Shown here: positions 47,249 through 57,773 of the stretch, piece after piece
Layout of the letters: each line of letters opens with the position of its first letter
Position numbering within the stretch: position 1 is the first letter of the stretch
From: Branchiostoma floridae
Lineage: Eukaryota; Chordata; Leptocardii; Amphioxiformes; Branchiostomatidae
Direction of reading: 5' to 3'
Length of the DNA stretch: 64,000 bases
Assembly: GCF_000003815.2 (NCBI RefSeq)
Contig: NC_049994.1
Coordinates: 6,352,543 to 6,416,542, forward strand
Notes under the pieces: generated by a model
What the model saw: the letters and a program-made list of their open reading frames with translations, nothing else
Database searches by the model: none
What the model was told of the DNA's origin: nothing
Position numbers and translations under genes: made by a program

Positions 47249-47975
47249 GTTGTCTGAATTACTAACTGTTCAGGGGGCGGTGTCCGTACGTTTGTTCAGT
47301 TTAGTTTGGAACATACCATTAAGTTTTCCGAGGGAAGGGGTGGAAATGTATTTGCACGGAAAGTTACGATTCAAACTTTTGGCGTGGTGACTGACTATTG
47401 GCTATTTGAACAACCCTTTCGTGAATCATTGAAAGTTATTTTCAAATGTTAGTATATTAACGTTCTATTATGTTCGTATTACAGATTGATAGATTGAAGA
47501 AAGTAACTGCGTTGCCTCACAAAGAAAAATAAATATCATTCAGCGATGTTTTACTCAATTTGAGCCAGATATCCAATATAGCTTTACTCGTCTTAAACGA
47601 TTTAAAGTTTTTATGGAAGAATGTGAGATTATAGATGCCTGTTCAGTGACACGCATCCAAATTAACCTCCAGAAGATTGTATGTGTACAGTGTCGGTCTT
47701 TGTGTATATCTCTGCCAGCCCAGTTTTAGGTATCAAGGATATAGCTGTTTCCTATCCGTTATCACTTAGTCTCTAGACTATGTTACGTGCCTCAAATTAC
47801 ATGTACACTTTACCGCTTTAAATAGAAATAAAGACCTGGCTTTGTGCGATCTACCGGGACAAGAGAGTATTCAAAGTGCCAAAACAGTATCCAACATAGC
47901 CTTATTTGCAGACTTGAACGTTAAGAGGTAACTATTAAACCCGTATGAGGTCCACATTGACATCTTTTTCTCACG
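47249..47975. other. Intergenic region upstream of ACE gene C
   Basis: The GC-box-like motif (TGTTCAGGGGGCGGTGT, about 47267) is conserved with genes A and B, but the rest of this 5' flank is not homologous to theirs. Nothing else is recognisable. Confidence 0.55.
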
Positions 47976-48131
47976 CAGTCGTACGCATAATACGCACCGC
48001 ATACGCACCTCAACTATTTTGTGCCAGTTTTAGGTACGCGTACTGGGCCGTGCTGTCCGTATTGCTTGCGTATCTAAAACAGACTCAAAACTATTGAGAT
48101 GCGTATGAGCTGCGTATTGTGCGTACGACTG
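47976..48131. mobile_element. Foldback MITE
   Basis: CAGTCGTACGCATAATACGC at the left, complement GTATTGTGCGTACGACTG at the right. The next arm segment CAACTATTTTG pairs with CAAAACTATTG. Confidence 0.75.
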
Positions 48132-48846
48132 TGTATCAAAAATATCAATACGGACTACTCTCCAGGCAGAGATTAAGCTACCGTTTTCTTGCTGTCTCGT
48201 GGCCTTAGACATCAAGGAAATAGTACAAAATAGCTATAGAAAGCCCGATAAAAACGCCTTAACAAACGTCGAAAACGGTTCCTAACCTCTGCTTGGAGAG
48301 TAAATACGGTACGGACGTGATATAAACGCTCGTGTGACCACATCCTTAGGTAAAGGTTACAGGTAAACACGTTCCACACCGAATGTTTCTTTTGCAAAGT
48401 TGTTTGGTCAGTCTGTTGACCCACTAGGCAGCTATGTATAGTCTATTGTTAGAGAACCACAGGTGTTGTTTAGTAAAGGGCTTTACACTGACAACAGCAA
48501 CTATCAACTGCAAACAACATGGGTGGGGTGAAGGTAAGGTCAACACCATTCAATGCAAGTTGGGGGTGAACAACATACCTCTACAAATACTGTGTGTACA
48601 ACTAATCAAAATAGGTGCCTTGTTGAAAAAAGAATGAATAACAACAAGCAAATTGGTTCGTGTTGATTACAACTTGATGAGTTGCATGATCTATCTACAG
48701 TGATCTATCATTGTTTGTGAGGCCGATTCTATGTAACGTCTTGGATAACAAAGTTATGTTGTACACAACCAATAGTTTTATTAAAGCTACGTTTTAATGA
48801 CCGTAAGGGCAACTCTGCAAACCGCAGCTCAAATTCCCTTAGGAAG

Positions 48847-48976
48847 TAGCCTGGGTACCATCCGGAAAGTAGTTCGCTCCTCGGCGTTCATTATATACTA
48901 TATACTATATACAGTCGCTTCTCTGCTGTTCCAGCGAACATAGGAGCGAACTACTATCCGGATGGTACTCAGGCTA
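48847..48976. mobile_element. MITE, TAGCCTGRGTACCATCC family, copy 1
   Basis: 130 bp with ends TAGCCTGGGTACCATCCGGA and TCCGGATGGTACTCAGGCTA; arms continue through AGTAGTTCGCTCCT. A second family member is at 57151-57268. The flanks are a short direct duplication (GACCGTAAGGGCAA at 48799 and 48989). Confidence 0.85.
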
Positions 48977-49129
48977 GACGATTTGGTGACCGTAAGGGCA
49001 ATTCTGCATGGTTTCTTGACACACCCCAGCTCAAATTTCCTGAGAAAGGTGACAGTCACCTAAACGTTGCATGGTCTTGAACAAACATTATGTTTTGTAC
49101 AAAGATTACTTCCATTGACAAGCTATCCG

Positions 49130-49530
49130 TGTGCGAAAGAACGTGCAAATAATGTATGGTGAAAGACGAAACACATTTTATGTCAAACTGTTTTTTCTAC
49201 GATCACGAAAGAATTTTAAAAGAGTTGTTTGAAGAGGGCACCAAATCCAACCCAAACTTCCTCACATTCACTGACAAAAAGAAAACAGTTCTCCTTCTAA
49301 CATCACAAAACCCACATATAATAGAAAATGTGGGATCTTTCACCTTCCACTGTCTTCGAAAAAGAAGTCGGACCCAATAACCCAGGATCTAGAGCTAGAT
49401 TTTACTAGCTTTAGACTAAAGTAGACTATTGTGTTATTGTTTTTACACTGTTTGAATCTCTTGTGTTACCTGCAACTAGCCCACGGGTAAGAATTTGCAA
49501 TAAACTTTACGTTTTCGTTGACTTACAAGT
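49130..49530 (+). mobile_element. LINE 3'-end remnant
   Basis: The frame starting at 49156 encodes MVKDETHFMSNCFFYDHER. The pattern C..C...E.HF...C..Y...R is usual at the C-terminal end of non-LTR retrotransposon polyproteins after the reverse transcriptase. An in-frame stop (TAA, about 49148) precedes it, and the frame ends at 49380. A TTTGCAATAAACTTTACG tail follows. A similar tail (TGCAATAAACTTTGAC) occurs at 22260. Confidence 0.5.
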
Positions 49531-50299
49531 GCCCTACCAGTGACATTGTTTTCAGAGCTGCTGCCTGTAACATGTCTTAACGAAATAAACAAAATTTGAT
49601 TATCATGAAATCACGAATTGCCGTAGTTTCATCTAGCACTTTAATTGAATTACATGCAACAAAATGAAATCAGCAACATATAAACTTTTCATGTCGGTCA
49701 GACTATGTGACAGACGTGCAGTTTCCTACAGTTCCGACAGGGGGCGTGGCTGTCACAATGGTTGCCAACTTTCTCTCAACTGCTGTCTGCGTGCTGTCGG
49801 CTCTATTGATAATCTATTCATTTTTCTTAAATTCGTTTATTAGTAAATCAAGTGTGAAGGTTGTGAAAATCACCTCAAGGTGTTGTCTCAATGTCTGTTA
49901 TACACGTGCAACATAAGTCAACGAATACTACTTCAGATATTGTACTATTTTGTTGTTGTTATTAGTGCAGTAACAAATATATTACTCCCCCAAATTATAC
50001 TAAAATGGTAAGCTTTGACGTTACTATTTTGTAAAAAATACACTAGATCCTGTTACCAACGCCTATTAGATTTCATTCTGAGAATCTCAATCAACAAACA
50101 AATAGATAAATATTAGACAAATACTTAAGTAAAAAGGCAGCAAGCAGCATACATCAAAGTTCGTCTATTTCATTAAATATTTTTGTAGAGTGGTAATGTC
50201 GTATTTTTCATTCTACGTAAGGACCGGATTTGGATCAAATAGATGATATATTAGCGGCAAGACTCTAGCATCTGCGTGTTAAAACTTACACTTACATAA

Positions 50300-51346
50300 C
50301 TATTGACTGTATGGAATGATAGTGGCAGTATCCGTGCCACAATGACCAACACAAGTGACCACAAGAAAGTTGGGTCCTGCCGCCACAGCGCACAAGTCCG
50401 GCATGTCCGTCATGATGTGCCGCACAAACTTGCCTTCGCTGTCGAACACGCTCACCCGCCAGTTCCCCCTGTCCACCACGATGACGTTACCCTTCAGGTC
50501 CAAGCAGATACCGTGCGGAGAGTCCAACTGTCCATCCCCGCTACCGAACCTTCCAAACTTCTTATACTTCTTCGTCACTTCGCGTCCTTCCATGAAAACA
50601 TGGACGCAGTGCAGCCAACTGTCGGTAACGTAAAGGTCTCCTTTCTGATTCACTGCAACGCCGGTCGGCTTCCTTGTGTTTCTGGGCCCCACGACTTTCA
50701 CTGGCTCGCCGTCAGGTGTGATGACGTTGACACAACTTTCACTATATCCTTTCCTCTCTACCATTCTTGAACGCTGGTCGGTGAAAACAATCTCTAGCGG
50801 ATTTGCAGGATATACAGCGACCTTTTCTTCTTTTTCTTCCGACGTGCTGCTTTTCTTCTTAGAACTACTGGTTGCCTTTGGTGCAGGTGGATCTGGTGGA
50901 AAAATACATGGTCTAACAGCAACACCGCTGGTGACACCTGTAAGGGGAAGGTCTAGCTTTGTCAGGAAGCGTCCTTCTGTTGAGAACTGGACGAGCAGGT
51001 TGTCATAAAGAAGCTTCTTTTCGTTCACGATGATTGTCCCTACGACCCAGAGGTTACCGTCCTTGTCTACGGTGACATCATGTGGCTTGAAGAGCTTGGC
51101 TTTAAAAATCCCCTTCACAGCCGTGTTAAACATGCGAACGACCTTCCCACGGGTGTCACACACCATGATACGCTCGTTCGAGCAATCGGCGATGAAGATT
51201 TCCGAAGCCTGAGAGACGGCGACGCCGGTTGGACGACGGAACTCGGTCTTTCTAGATCCTCTGCCGCCAAACCTCACCATCTCTATCGTCTCTTCCTTTT
51301 CCGTGTTCTTTTTTCCGTCGCTATTTTTGCCCCTTTTGTCCGCCAT
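50300..51346 (-). CDS. NHL-repeat protein 1
   Basis: Intronless 348-residue protein. The N-terminus (1-24) is charged and has no signal peptide, so it is probably cytoplasmic or nuclear. NHL-type beta-propeller repeats are visible at about 26-73 (RRPTGVAVS...IFIADCSNERI), 85-110 (FKPHDVTVDKDGNLWVV), 222-255 (RKPTGVAVNQKGDLYVTD) and 262-306 (LDSPHGICLDLKGNVIVVD). A Ser/Lys/Glu-rich linker lies at about 157-175. There is no RING, B-box or coiled coil, unlike TRIM-NHL E3 ligases, so the role is probably a binding scaffold; partner unknown. Residues 213-347 are identical to those of the divergent neighbour at 52873. Two GTAAGT donor-like sites (50290-50295 and 50284-50289) lie just after the stop. 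Pyrimidine-poor context around the ATG at 51346 gives no further start evidence; it is the first Met of the frame. Confidence 0.9.
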   Translation of the reverse strand: MADKRGKNSDGKKNTEKEETIEMVRFGGRGSRKTEFRRPTGVAVSQASEIFIADCSNERIMVCDTRGKVVRMFNTAVKGIFKAKLFKPHDVTVDKDGNLWVVGTIIVNEKKLLYDNLLVQFSTEGRFLTKLDLPLTGVTSGVAVRPCIFPPDPPAPKATSSSKKKSSTSEEKEEKVAVYPANPLEIVFTDQRSRMVERKGYSESCVNVITPDGEPVKVVGPRNTRKPTGVAVNQKGDLYVTDSWLHCVHVFMEGREVTKKYKKFGRFGSGDGQLDSPHGICLDLKGNVIVVDRGNWRVSVFDSEGKFVRHIMTDMPDLCAVAAGPNFLVVTCVGHCGTDTATIIPYSQ

Positions 51347-51712
51347 GGCCGCTGGCAGCCACGTTGTAAAGGCACTGGAAAAACTGGCTAGGCGGGACTC
51401 GAAGGATACACTCTGCGCATGTCATGACGTCATAGATCCGCAAGGGCAAAGTCGTTAGGTTAAAGGTCAAAGTAATAGAAAACTTATTTGAAATTGAACT
51501 ATTAATCATAATTTGTATACGTACATTCTAGTTTTATCTATTTCAAGAGACTGCAAAATCACAGAAATACATTATAAAACATGCTTCGGAAATACAGGTA
51601 TGACAAAGGATGTTTCTGCTAGTTGTAAGCTACACGTGATTCTCCATGTATGGCCTATGTTATACTGTCGCGATCTCTAGGATTTAAAATCACTTCCATC
51701 GCTATAGGCCTA

Positions 51713-51936
51713 TAGGTGGTATCTTACTGTACTTGCGTCACGCTTTCGTCACTGGGGGGTTCGAAAGATACTCAACAAATTTCAGAGATAAAGAACGAAT
51801 TTACTTTTTCATGATTTTACGTATTACGCAATATCTAAATTATAAAAAAAAATCGGAGAAAATAAGAAAACAGTGCCGCAGTGAACGAAGCCCGCAGTGA
51901 CGCAAGCTTGATGCAAGTGCAGTGAGATACAACCTT
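51713..51936. mobile_element. MITE, AAGGTGGACTCTCC family, decayed copy 2
   Basis: Left TAGGTGGTATCTTACTGTAC, right GTGCAGTGAGATACAACCTTA (complementary with mismatches). It shares TTACGTATTACGCAATATC and AACAGTGCCGCAGTGAACGA with 16199-16438. Confidence 0.7.
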
Positions 51937-52214
51937 AAGCGTACATAATTTAGCCCGATCGGTTTTGCAGTGAGTAACTGCCTCCGGGCTGTTTTGACCC
52001 TGTCCTGACGCACCAAAGGGCATTTTCGGGTTACTTCACAATCTTCCATAGCAGCGGACGTAATTAATGCAGGAGGAGGCGTGGCCTATTTAACAATAGC
52101 GCCATTCTATCAAACATCGTACATTGCTACAATGACAGATTCCATACTACACTAGAGAGGTCATTTGCTCAGTAAAAAAATTAACGGGTCTAATAAAATT
52201 AGTGGCAAGTGTGC

Positions 52215-52395
52215 CGATGTTGACACACTGGCAACACCAAATCCGTAGGTGTTTTTGGCACCTTTAGACAGATTAGCCGTGAGGCTCGGTGGGCGTCATT
52301 CCACCGTCATGGGGGCAGGGGCATGGCGAGTATTGAACTCGGGACCTACTGATTCTGATTCCAACGCTCTAGCCGTTGCGCCACACAGACACACA
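52215..52395 (-). mobile_element. tRNA-derived SINE fragment
   Basis: On the minus strand: GTGGCGCAACGGCTAGAGCG (A-box-like, about 52365-52384) and CCGAGTTCAATACTC (B-box-like, about 52329-52343). The B box is one base off the usual GTTCRA, so it is treated as a SINE head, not a functional tRNA. Confidence 0.55.
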
Positions 52396-52514
52396 TTTGC
52401 TTAGTATTGATTACAATCCATCCAAATTTTATAGTATTGTTCTGTCTTAAGTTGTCGGCTATCGAAGATTAAGACAAATGAACCTACGACAACAAGAAGA
52501 AGAAGACAAATAGT

Positions 52515-52755
52515 TACTGTAAATGTTTAAAGTTCGCTGGGATTTAATTTCGCGGTAGCGTGAAAATGGAGTGTTCGCGGTGGCTTTAAGTTTGCAGTAG
52601 CGCCATAGACCGTAGTCTCCTACTGCAATAGAAAAATGTTTGCAATGGTTTTTTAAAACCATTGCAAACATTTTTAACTTAAAAGTTCGCGTTGAAGTGG
52701 CCAGCACGAAAACCGCGAACATTAAACCACCACGAACATTTCTGCATTTACAGTA
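52515..52755. mobile_element. MITE, family 1 copy 4
   Basis: Ends TACTGTAAATG and TGCATTTACAGTA. The interior includes a near-perfect 44-bp palindrome (52632-52675). It lies about 120 bp upstream of the NHL gene 2 start. Confidence 0.8.
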
Positions 52756-52872
52756 TTTCAAAATGTCTTGCCTAAAGGCTTTCTCCTAGTTTGCCCGGTT
52801 TTGCAGGCTTCTATTTTTAACCTTGAGAAGCGTTATATAACATACTTTTAACTGTTAGGTTGAAACGTAAAC

Positions 52873-53919
52873 ATGTCGGAGAAAAAGGTAACTTTTAAAG
52901 ACGGCAAAAAGAAAGAAGATGATGGTGAAAAGGAAGTAAAGAAGGTGACGTTTGGAGGCAGAGGATCACGTAAGAACCAATTTTGCAGCCCAACCGGAGT
53001 GGCGGTGTCAGAATCTTCGGAAATCTTCTTCGCAGACAGTTTGAACGAGCGAATCGTCGTGTGTAACACCCGAGGCAAAGTCGTCCGTGTTTTCAACACT
53101 AAGGTGAAACGTCAACTAATCCAACCACACGACGTTTCTGTTGATAAGAACGGGCACTTGTGGGTTGTTGCGACTTTGTTTGAGGTGAAGAGAAAGGCGT
53201 ATATCCGTCGGAATATGCTAGCACAGTTCTCAAAACAGGGTCGTTTTCTGACGAAGATTGACCTTCCCCTAACTGGTGTCACCGGTGGGATTGGCGTGAG
53301 AACCGACATCGGGCATATACGCGTGCAAGCTACGTCAGAAGAAACGACTTCGAAGAAAAAGAAGAAGGGTGGTGAGACGAAAGAAAATGATGGACTTGAA
53401 AAATTCACAAATTCAGTAGAGGTGGTAGTCACTGACCAGCGCACGAGGATGCATGAAAGGAAAGGTTACAGTGAAAGTTGTGTGACAGTCTTCACCCCTG
53501 AGGGCGAGCCAGTGAAAGTCGTGGGGCCCAGAAACACAAGGAAGCCGACCGGCGTCGCAGTGAATCAGAAAGGAGACCTGTACGTTACCGACAGTTGGCT
53601 GCACTGCGTCCATGTCTTCATGGAAGGCCGCGAAGTGACGAAGAAGTATAAGAAGTTTGGAAGGTTCGGTAGCGGGGACGGACAGTTGGACTCCCCGCAT
53701 GGTATCTGCTTGGACCTGAAGGGTAACGTCATCGTGGTGGACAGGGGGAACTGGCGGGTGAGCGTGTTCGACAGCGAAGGCAAGTTTGTCCGGCACATCA
53801 TGACGGACATGCCGGACTTGTGCGCTGTGGCGGCAGGACCCAACTTTCTGGTGGTCACTTGTGTTGGCCATTGTGGCACGGACACTGCTACTATCATTCC
53901 GTATAGTAATGATAAATGA
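52873..53919 (+). CDS. NHL-repeat protein 2
   Basis: Intronless 348-residue paralogue of the gene at 50300-51346, transcribed away from it. The N-terminus (1-28) is Lys/Glu-rich. NHL repeats are visible at about 29-75 (CSPTGVAVSESSEIFFADSLNERI is the first strand set), 82-105, 220-253 and 260-304. A Lys-rich linker (SKKKKKGG region, about 155-178) is in the middle. Residues 211-345 are identical to residues 213-347 of protein 1, with only about 14 synonymous base differences over 405 bp, while the N-terminal half is much more diverged. No RING or B-box. A GTAAGA donor-like site starts four bases after the TGA stop (53923-53928), in the same relative place as in gene 1. Confidence 0.9.
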   Translation: MSEKKVTFKDGKKKEDDGEKEVKKVTFGGRGSRKNQFCSPTGVAVSESSEIFFADSLNERIVVCNTRGKVVRVFNTKVKRQLIQPHDVSVDKNGHLWVVATLFEVKRKAYIRRNMLAQFSKQGRFLTKIDLPLTGVTGGIGVRTDIGHIRVQATSEETTSKKKKKGGETKENDGLEKFTNSVEVVVTDQRTRMHERKGYSESCVTVFTPEGEPVKVVGPRNTRKPTGVAVNQKGDLYVTDSWLHCVHVFMEGREVTKKYKKFGRFGSGDGQLDSPHGICLDLKGNVIVVDRGNWRVSVFDSEGKFVRHIMTDMPDLCAVAAGPNFLVVTCVGHCGTDTATIIPYSNDK

Positions 53920-54702
53920 TAGGTAAGAATATGACTAAATGTAGTAGAGATCGCAGTCATCTGCTGTCACAGTAACACTGTTTGAGGTGTATTTGTGCCC
54001 GTGCGCGTTTTTTTTTTGTGTGTGCGCGCGCTTGTGTGTGTGTGCGTGCGTGTGTGTGTGCGCGCGCGCGCGCGTGTGTGTGCGTGTGTGTGTGCATGCG
54101 CGCGAGTGTGTGTACGTGCGTATGTCGGGGTCGGTAGCTGAAAACTACGTGGAACGTTAAATCCATTTATTTCCATATTTGTGACTACAAAATGACGAAA
54201 ATTTGATCTATTGCATTGTAGATACATTCTTTATGCTGATTACCGTTTGGTATCTGTGTTTTCGCTGCCAAATTGATAGAAATGACGTATGGCATCATAC
54301 ATTGAATCATTATTTGATTTTATTGCTATTATTATTGTTCTTATCATAGGTTTATCAATATATAGCTCGTTTGTGCAAGTATACTTGTATACTACTTTGT
54401 GTTATTCATTTGTTGTACGTTAGGTAATGTTTTGTTCGTACAAATATACGCTTATACTACTTGTTATTGTTTTATTTGCTTATAACGTTATACTACTTTG
54501 TGTTATTCATTTGTGACCCAAGGCCCTACGTAAAATAATGGTCATACCACTGAGTGACCAAACTTAGTCAAAAATGACAAAATCAAATAAAAAAATAGAA
54601 ATCAAAATCTGGACCAAAACGTCTACAGTTTGCAAAAAAAAAAACACTGACCGCAATGATACAAATAAAAAAAACAGAGTTGCTCTGAAAAGTTTTAATC
54701 TC
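53920..54702. other. Intergenic region, convergent NHL gene 2 and PLPPR-like gene
   Basis: AT-rich, no gene. Contains the GT/GC-rich microsatellite at 54010-54120 and a repeated TACTACTTTGTGTTATTCAT motif (54391 and 54491). Confidence 0.7.
54010..54120. repeat. (GT)n/(GC)n microsatellite
   Basis: Alternating purine-pyrimidine tract of GTGTGTGCGCGCG type, potentially Z-DNA forming, about 90 bases after the NHL gene 2 stop. Confidence 0.9.
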
Positions 54703-54708
54703 TTTATT
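54703..54708 (-). terminator. Polyadenylation signal of the PLPPR-like gene
   Basis: AATAAA on the minus strand, about 160 bases after the stop codon at 54869. Confidence 0.5.
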
Positions 54709-54868
54709 CTTTCCGTAATTTCCTGACATCAGTAGCAAATTATCCATCAAAATGTACATTACATGTAAATATAATAAATAGGCAGTTAATCTATTCAGGT
54801 GCATATTCATAATAAATTCTATGTCGTATTATAATTCATAAATTTGTATGTCAATATTGTATGTACAG

Positions 54869-57773
54869 TTAGTAATCGGAGTCCCAGTCAGAGGCGGTTG
54901 CATGGACCTCTCCCCTCCGTAGTTTAGTCACCTTGGCCAGTTTGTCGGGACTGACCTTGACATCCAGCAATCCAGACACAAAAATTATCTGAAAGAGAAA
55001 AAGATACAAATAACACTCACCTTAAAAAAACGCATGCCTATCAGTTTTATCCATAGGTTTTCGAATTCAAACGGCCATTTACAAAATGCCTTTTGTGCTT
55101 TAGGGCAAAATACAAGGATATATCATACAGTATCCTAATCCTTGGTTGATATCCGTCTGCTTATGTAAGTGAAACGAGCAAGAATAATTGACAAATATGT
55201 TTCAAAATACTTTTTCTGAAATATTGATAGACCTTCGTGTAATCTTTATGATATAATGTTGATCAGTAATTCTTATGAAATACACGTTTGCTGTATGGCT
55301 TGCAATTTTTAAAAATGGCCAAGATACAATGCCCTGGATGCACTTGGTTTATGTGACTCTTTTGGAATGAGTGCAGTTTCACATTGTCCTCGTCTTTCTC
55401 AAAGAATAAGAAAATGATTGAAATTGCGGGTACAGTTATTGTCAAATTTACTGACGAACATCAGTCTTTTACTACTTTTATCAGGGTTTAGTGAACATTA
55501 CAGAGTTGGACAAGTTTTCTAAAATTCACTTTGCCCGAACTACCTTTTCACTTGTCCACTTTTAAATGGCATTTATCTAATTACTGTTTTCAATTCCATC
55601 AATGGATTTATTTTATTGTTAGCTCTATTTTTCTGTGTTGACCAATACTTGAAGTATATCAAAATCTCTCTAATGGAAAAATATTACTTGTCCGATCAGA
55701 CAAGTGGGGTAGGACATGCACTTGCTCTGGACAATAGGGCTAGTGGACTTGTCCAACTCTGAATTGTTAGTCGCATGGTGGCGTTAGTACAAAAAACTGC
55801 GATCCCAAACGTGACTGAGTCAATAACCCCCTCCCCTAGTCTAAGAGAATCGCATATCCAACTTGCCGTGAGGAGTGCTATGGTCCCACCGAACACCCAG
55901 CCCGCCAGGATCTCGTCGAACACGTGCTGGTTGTCCGCTACTTGTGACAGGGAGACGACCTGAGCCAGGATGAGCGCGAGCAGCTGCACCAAGGGCCGCA
56001 CTAACAACGGGTCACCCCAAGGCCACCGCACCTGCAGGTACATCTGGAAACAAAAGTTATCATAATTCCTGTTTGTTTATTATTGTTTATTTATTATTGT
56101 TTTTATCTAGACAGAAAGTAATCATAATCCCTGTTATTGTCTATCATTCTTCATTCATTATTGTTTATTGTGTTATATTGTTTTATGGGTGGAAAGTAAC
56201 GATTACTGTTACTGTTGATTATTGTTAATCTACTATTGTTTATCTATTTATTTATTTATTTATTGTTGTTTATTAGCTGGAAAGAAAGTAATCATTATTC
56301 GTATTTGTTTGCTATTGTTTTCTATTATTGTTTATTTGACTAACCTTCATTCAACTAAAACTAACATGCTTATCTCCTGTTTTCCACTCTTTAGTCTTTT
56401 AATTTTCTTCTCTTTTCTTTTTTCTTTCACGTTCATTCATATATCTTCTTCTCTCATTATTTGTCCTCAAAGTTTCTTTATGCTAGGGTCATATTCCCCG
56501 CCCGAACGGAAAATTAAATTTTATGTCAATAAACATGCACAAGTAAAATTGTTGAATTACTTTGGTACTTTCTGTGCTTTTGTTGTCATCAAAATACTGA
56601 ATATATTACGTCTAGTAGTTTTGACTTACTACTATATGTAGGTAACATATTAAAAAGGATGTGGTTGTAGATATGAATGGTACTGCAGCTATATATATGG
56701 ATGAGTGTTGCAGGATCAGAGACGTTGATGCAGTGTATGAAAGATGTACAACACAAACTATCTAATAGATAAACTTACATTAAAGAAGACCATACTGTAC
56801 ACAGCGATGGCTGCATTTTCTGACCAGTAAGAAAGTCTGAAAAGATAGAAAAGGATCCGATTCAATAAATGAAAAGAACACGCCTTTATACTGTAGCTAG
56901 CCCATGTTAATCTTTACTTTTGCACGAAATACCTAATTACGCTAAAACATGTGTGATGGCATGAATACGAAATCATTTGTCTCTACATTTTTCCAATCCT
57001 ACAACTAAGAATTGGATGATCTAAAACGACACTCCTACCCCTTAGAAAGTTAAGAATGGAATGATCTAAAATAACATTCCCAACCCCTTAAAAAGCTAAG
57101 AATGGAATGATCTAAAACAAAAATTTCATCCCTACAACCAAGGAAGTTATTAGCCTGAGTACCATCCTCCGTAGTAACCGCTGGCTCACGACTTTCGGTT
57201 GCTAACCACGTGGTTAGCAAGCGAAAGTCGTGAGACAACGGTCACTACAGAGGATGATACTCAGGCTAGGACGTTATATCCTATAACGTTATATCTTATA
57301 TATTATCTTATGTAACGTCCTTGCTACAACCAAGAATGGAATGATCTTAGAGTAAATAAAACTCCTACCAATAAAACTTATAATGGAATGGCATTAAACA
57401 ACACTCTCACCCCTAAGACTAAGAATGGAATGACCTAAAACAGAACAAACCTGTGGTCGTTGACGTCTATCCCGTCCCTCGAGCATGCGCCGACAGACAC
57501 CAGACCCATTGCGCATGCCTGGCCAGTGACGTTCGGTCTACAGTAACTGAGGAAGTTTGGCTGAAACTCCCCCACAGTCAGTGCCGTGATCCAATGTGAA
57601 GCGTCCGTCATCAGAAATCCGAACTTGAACGATAGCGCAGCACGGGTCATTCTGCCATGAAGAATGTCGTAGACCTTGTCATGTGACATCTCGACAACTT
57701 CTTCTATATCCTTCGCCTTCGCTGCGGCTTTCAGAAGGACGCTCTTGACAGCCTCCATTTCGACGATCAAAAT
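54869..57773 (-). CDS. Phospholipid-phosphatase-related (PAP2/LPP-like) protein, 3' part
   Basis: Four 3'-terminal exons, in gene order 57451-57773, 56779-56836, 55867-56043 and 54869-54988 (ends SDWDSDY then TAA). Phases are consistent throughout. The family is multipass membrane lipid phosphatases. The second half of the LPP fold is recognisable: GEFQPNFLSYCRPN (C1 region), YWSENAAIAVYSMVF (C2) and SLSQVADNQHVFDEILAGW (C3). Family consensus is KX6RP, PSGH and SRX5HX3D. Here C1 lacks the lysine and has QP for RP, C2 has WSEN for PSGH, and C3 keeps only the histidine (SQ for SR, E for D). It is therefore probably a catalytically dead PLPPR/PRG-type protein. Hydrophobic segments match the last transmembrane helices (LLALILAQVVSL, GWVFGGTIALL). 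The intron after 55867 has a GC donor. The 5' exons, encoding the N-terminal membrane helices, were not found between 57774 and 64000. Confidence 0.75.
57151..57268. mobile_element. MITE, TAGCCTGRGTACCATCC family, copy 2
   Basis: Ends TAGCCTGAGTACCATCCTC and GAGGATGATACTCAGGCTA. The inner arm GCTCACGACTTTCG pairs with CGAAAGTCGTGAG around a GCTAACCACGTGGTTAGC centre. It lies in an intron of the PLPPR-like gene. Confidence 0.85.

Larger units (their letters stand above)
51347..52872. promoter_or_regulatory. Divergent intergenic region between the NHL genes
   Basis: About 1.5 kb between two head-to-head genes. It holds a decayed MITE (51713-51936), a tRNA-derived SINE fragment (about 52215-52395) and a family-1 MITE (52515-52755). 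It must contain both promoters, but no TATA box or clear motif was identified. Confidence 0.5.

Noticed and set aside
53413-53960. Antisense open frames over the NHL genes
   Set aside because: They mirror the conserved coding strand in both genes; no independent evidence.
56222-56641. 139-codon hydrophobic open frame on the plus strand
   Set aside because: It arises from a low-complexity TTATTTATTG stretch in an intron of the PLPPR-like gene.
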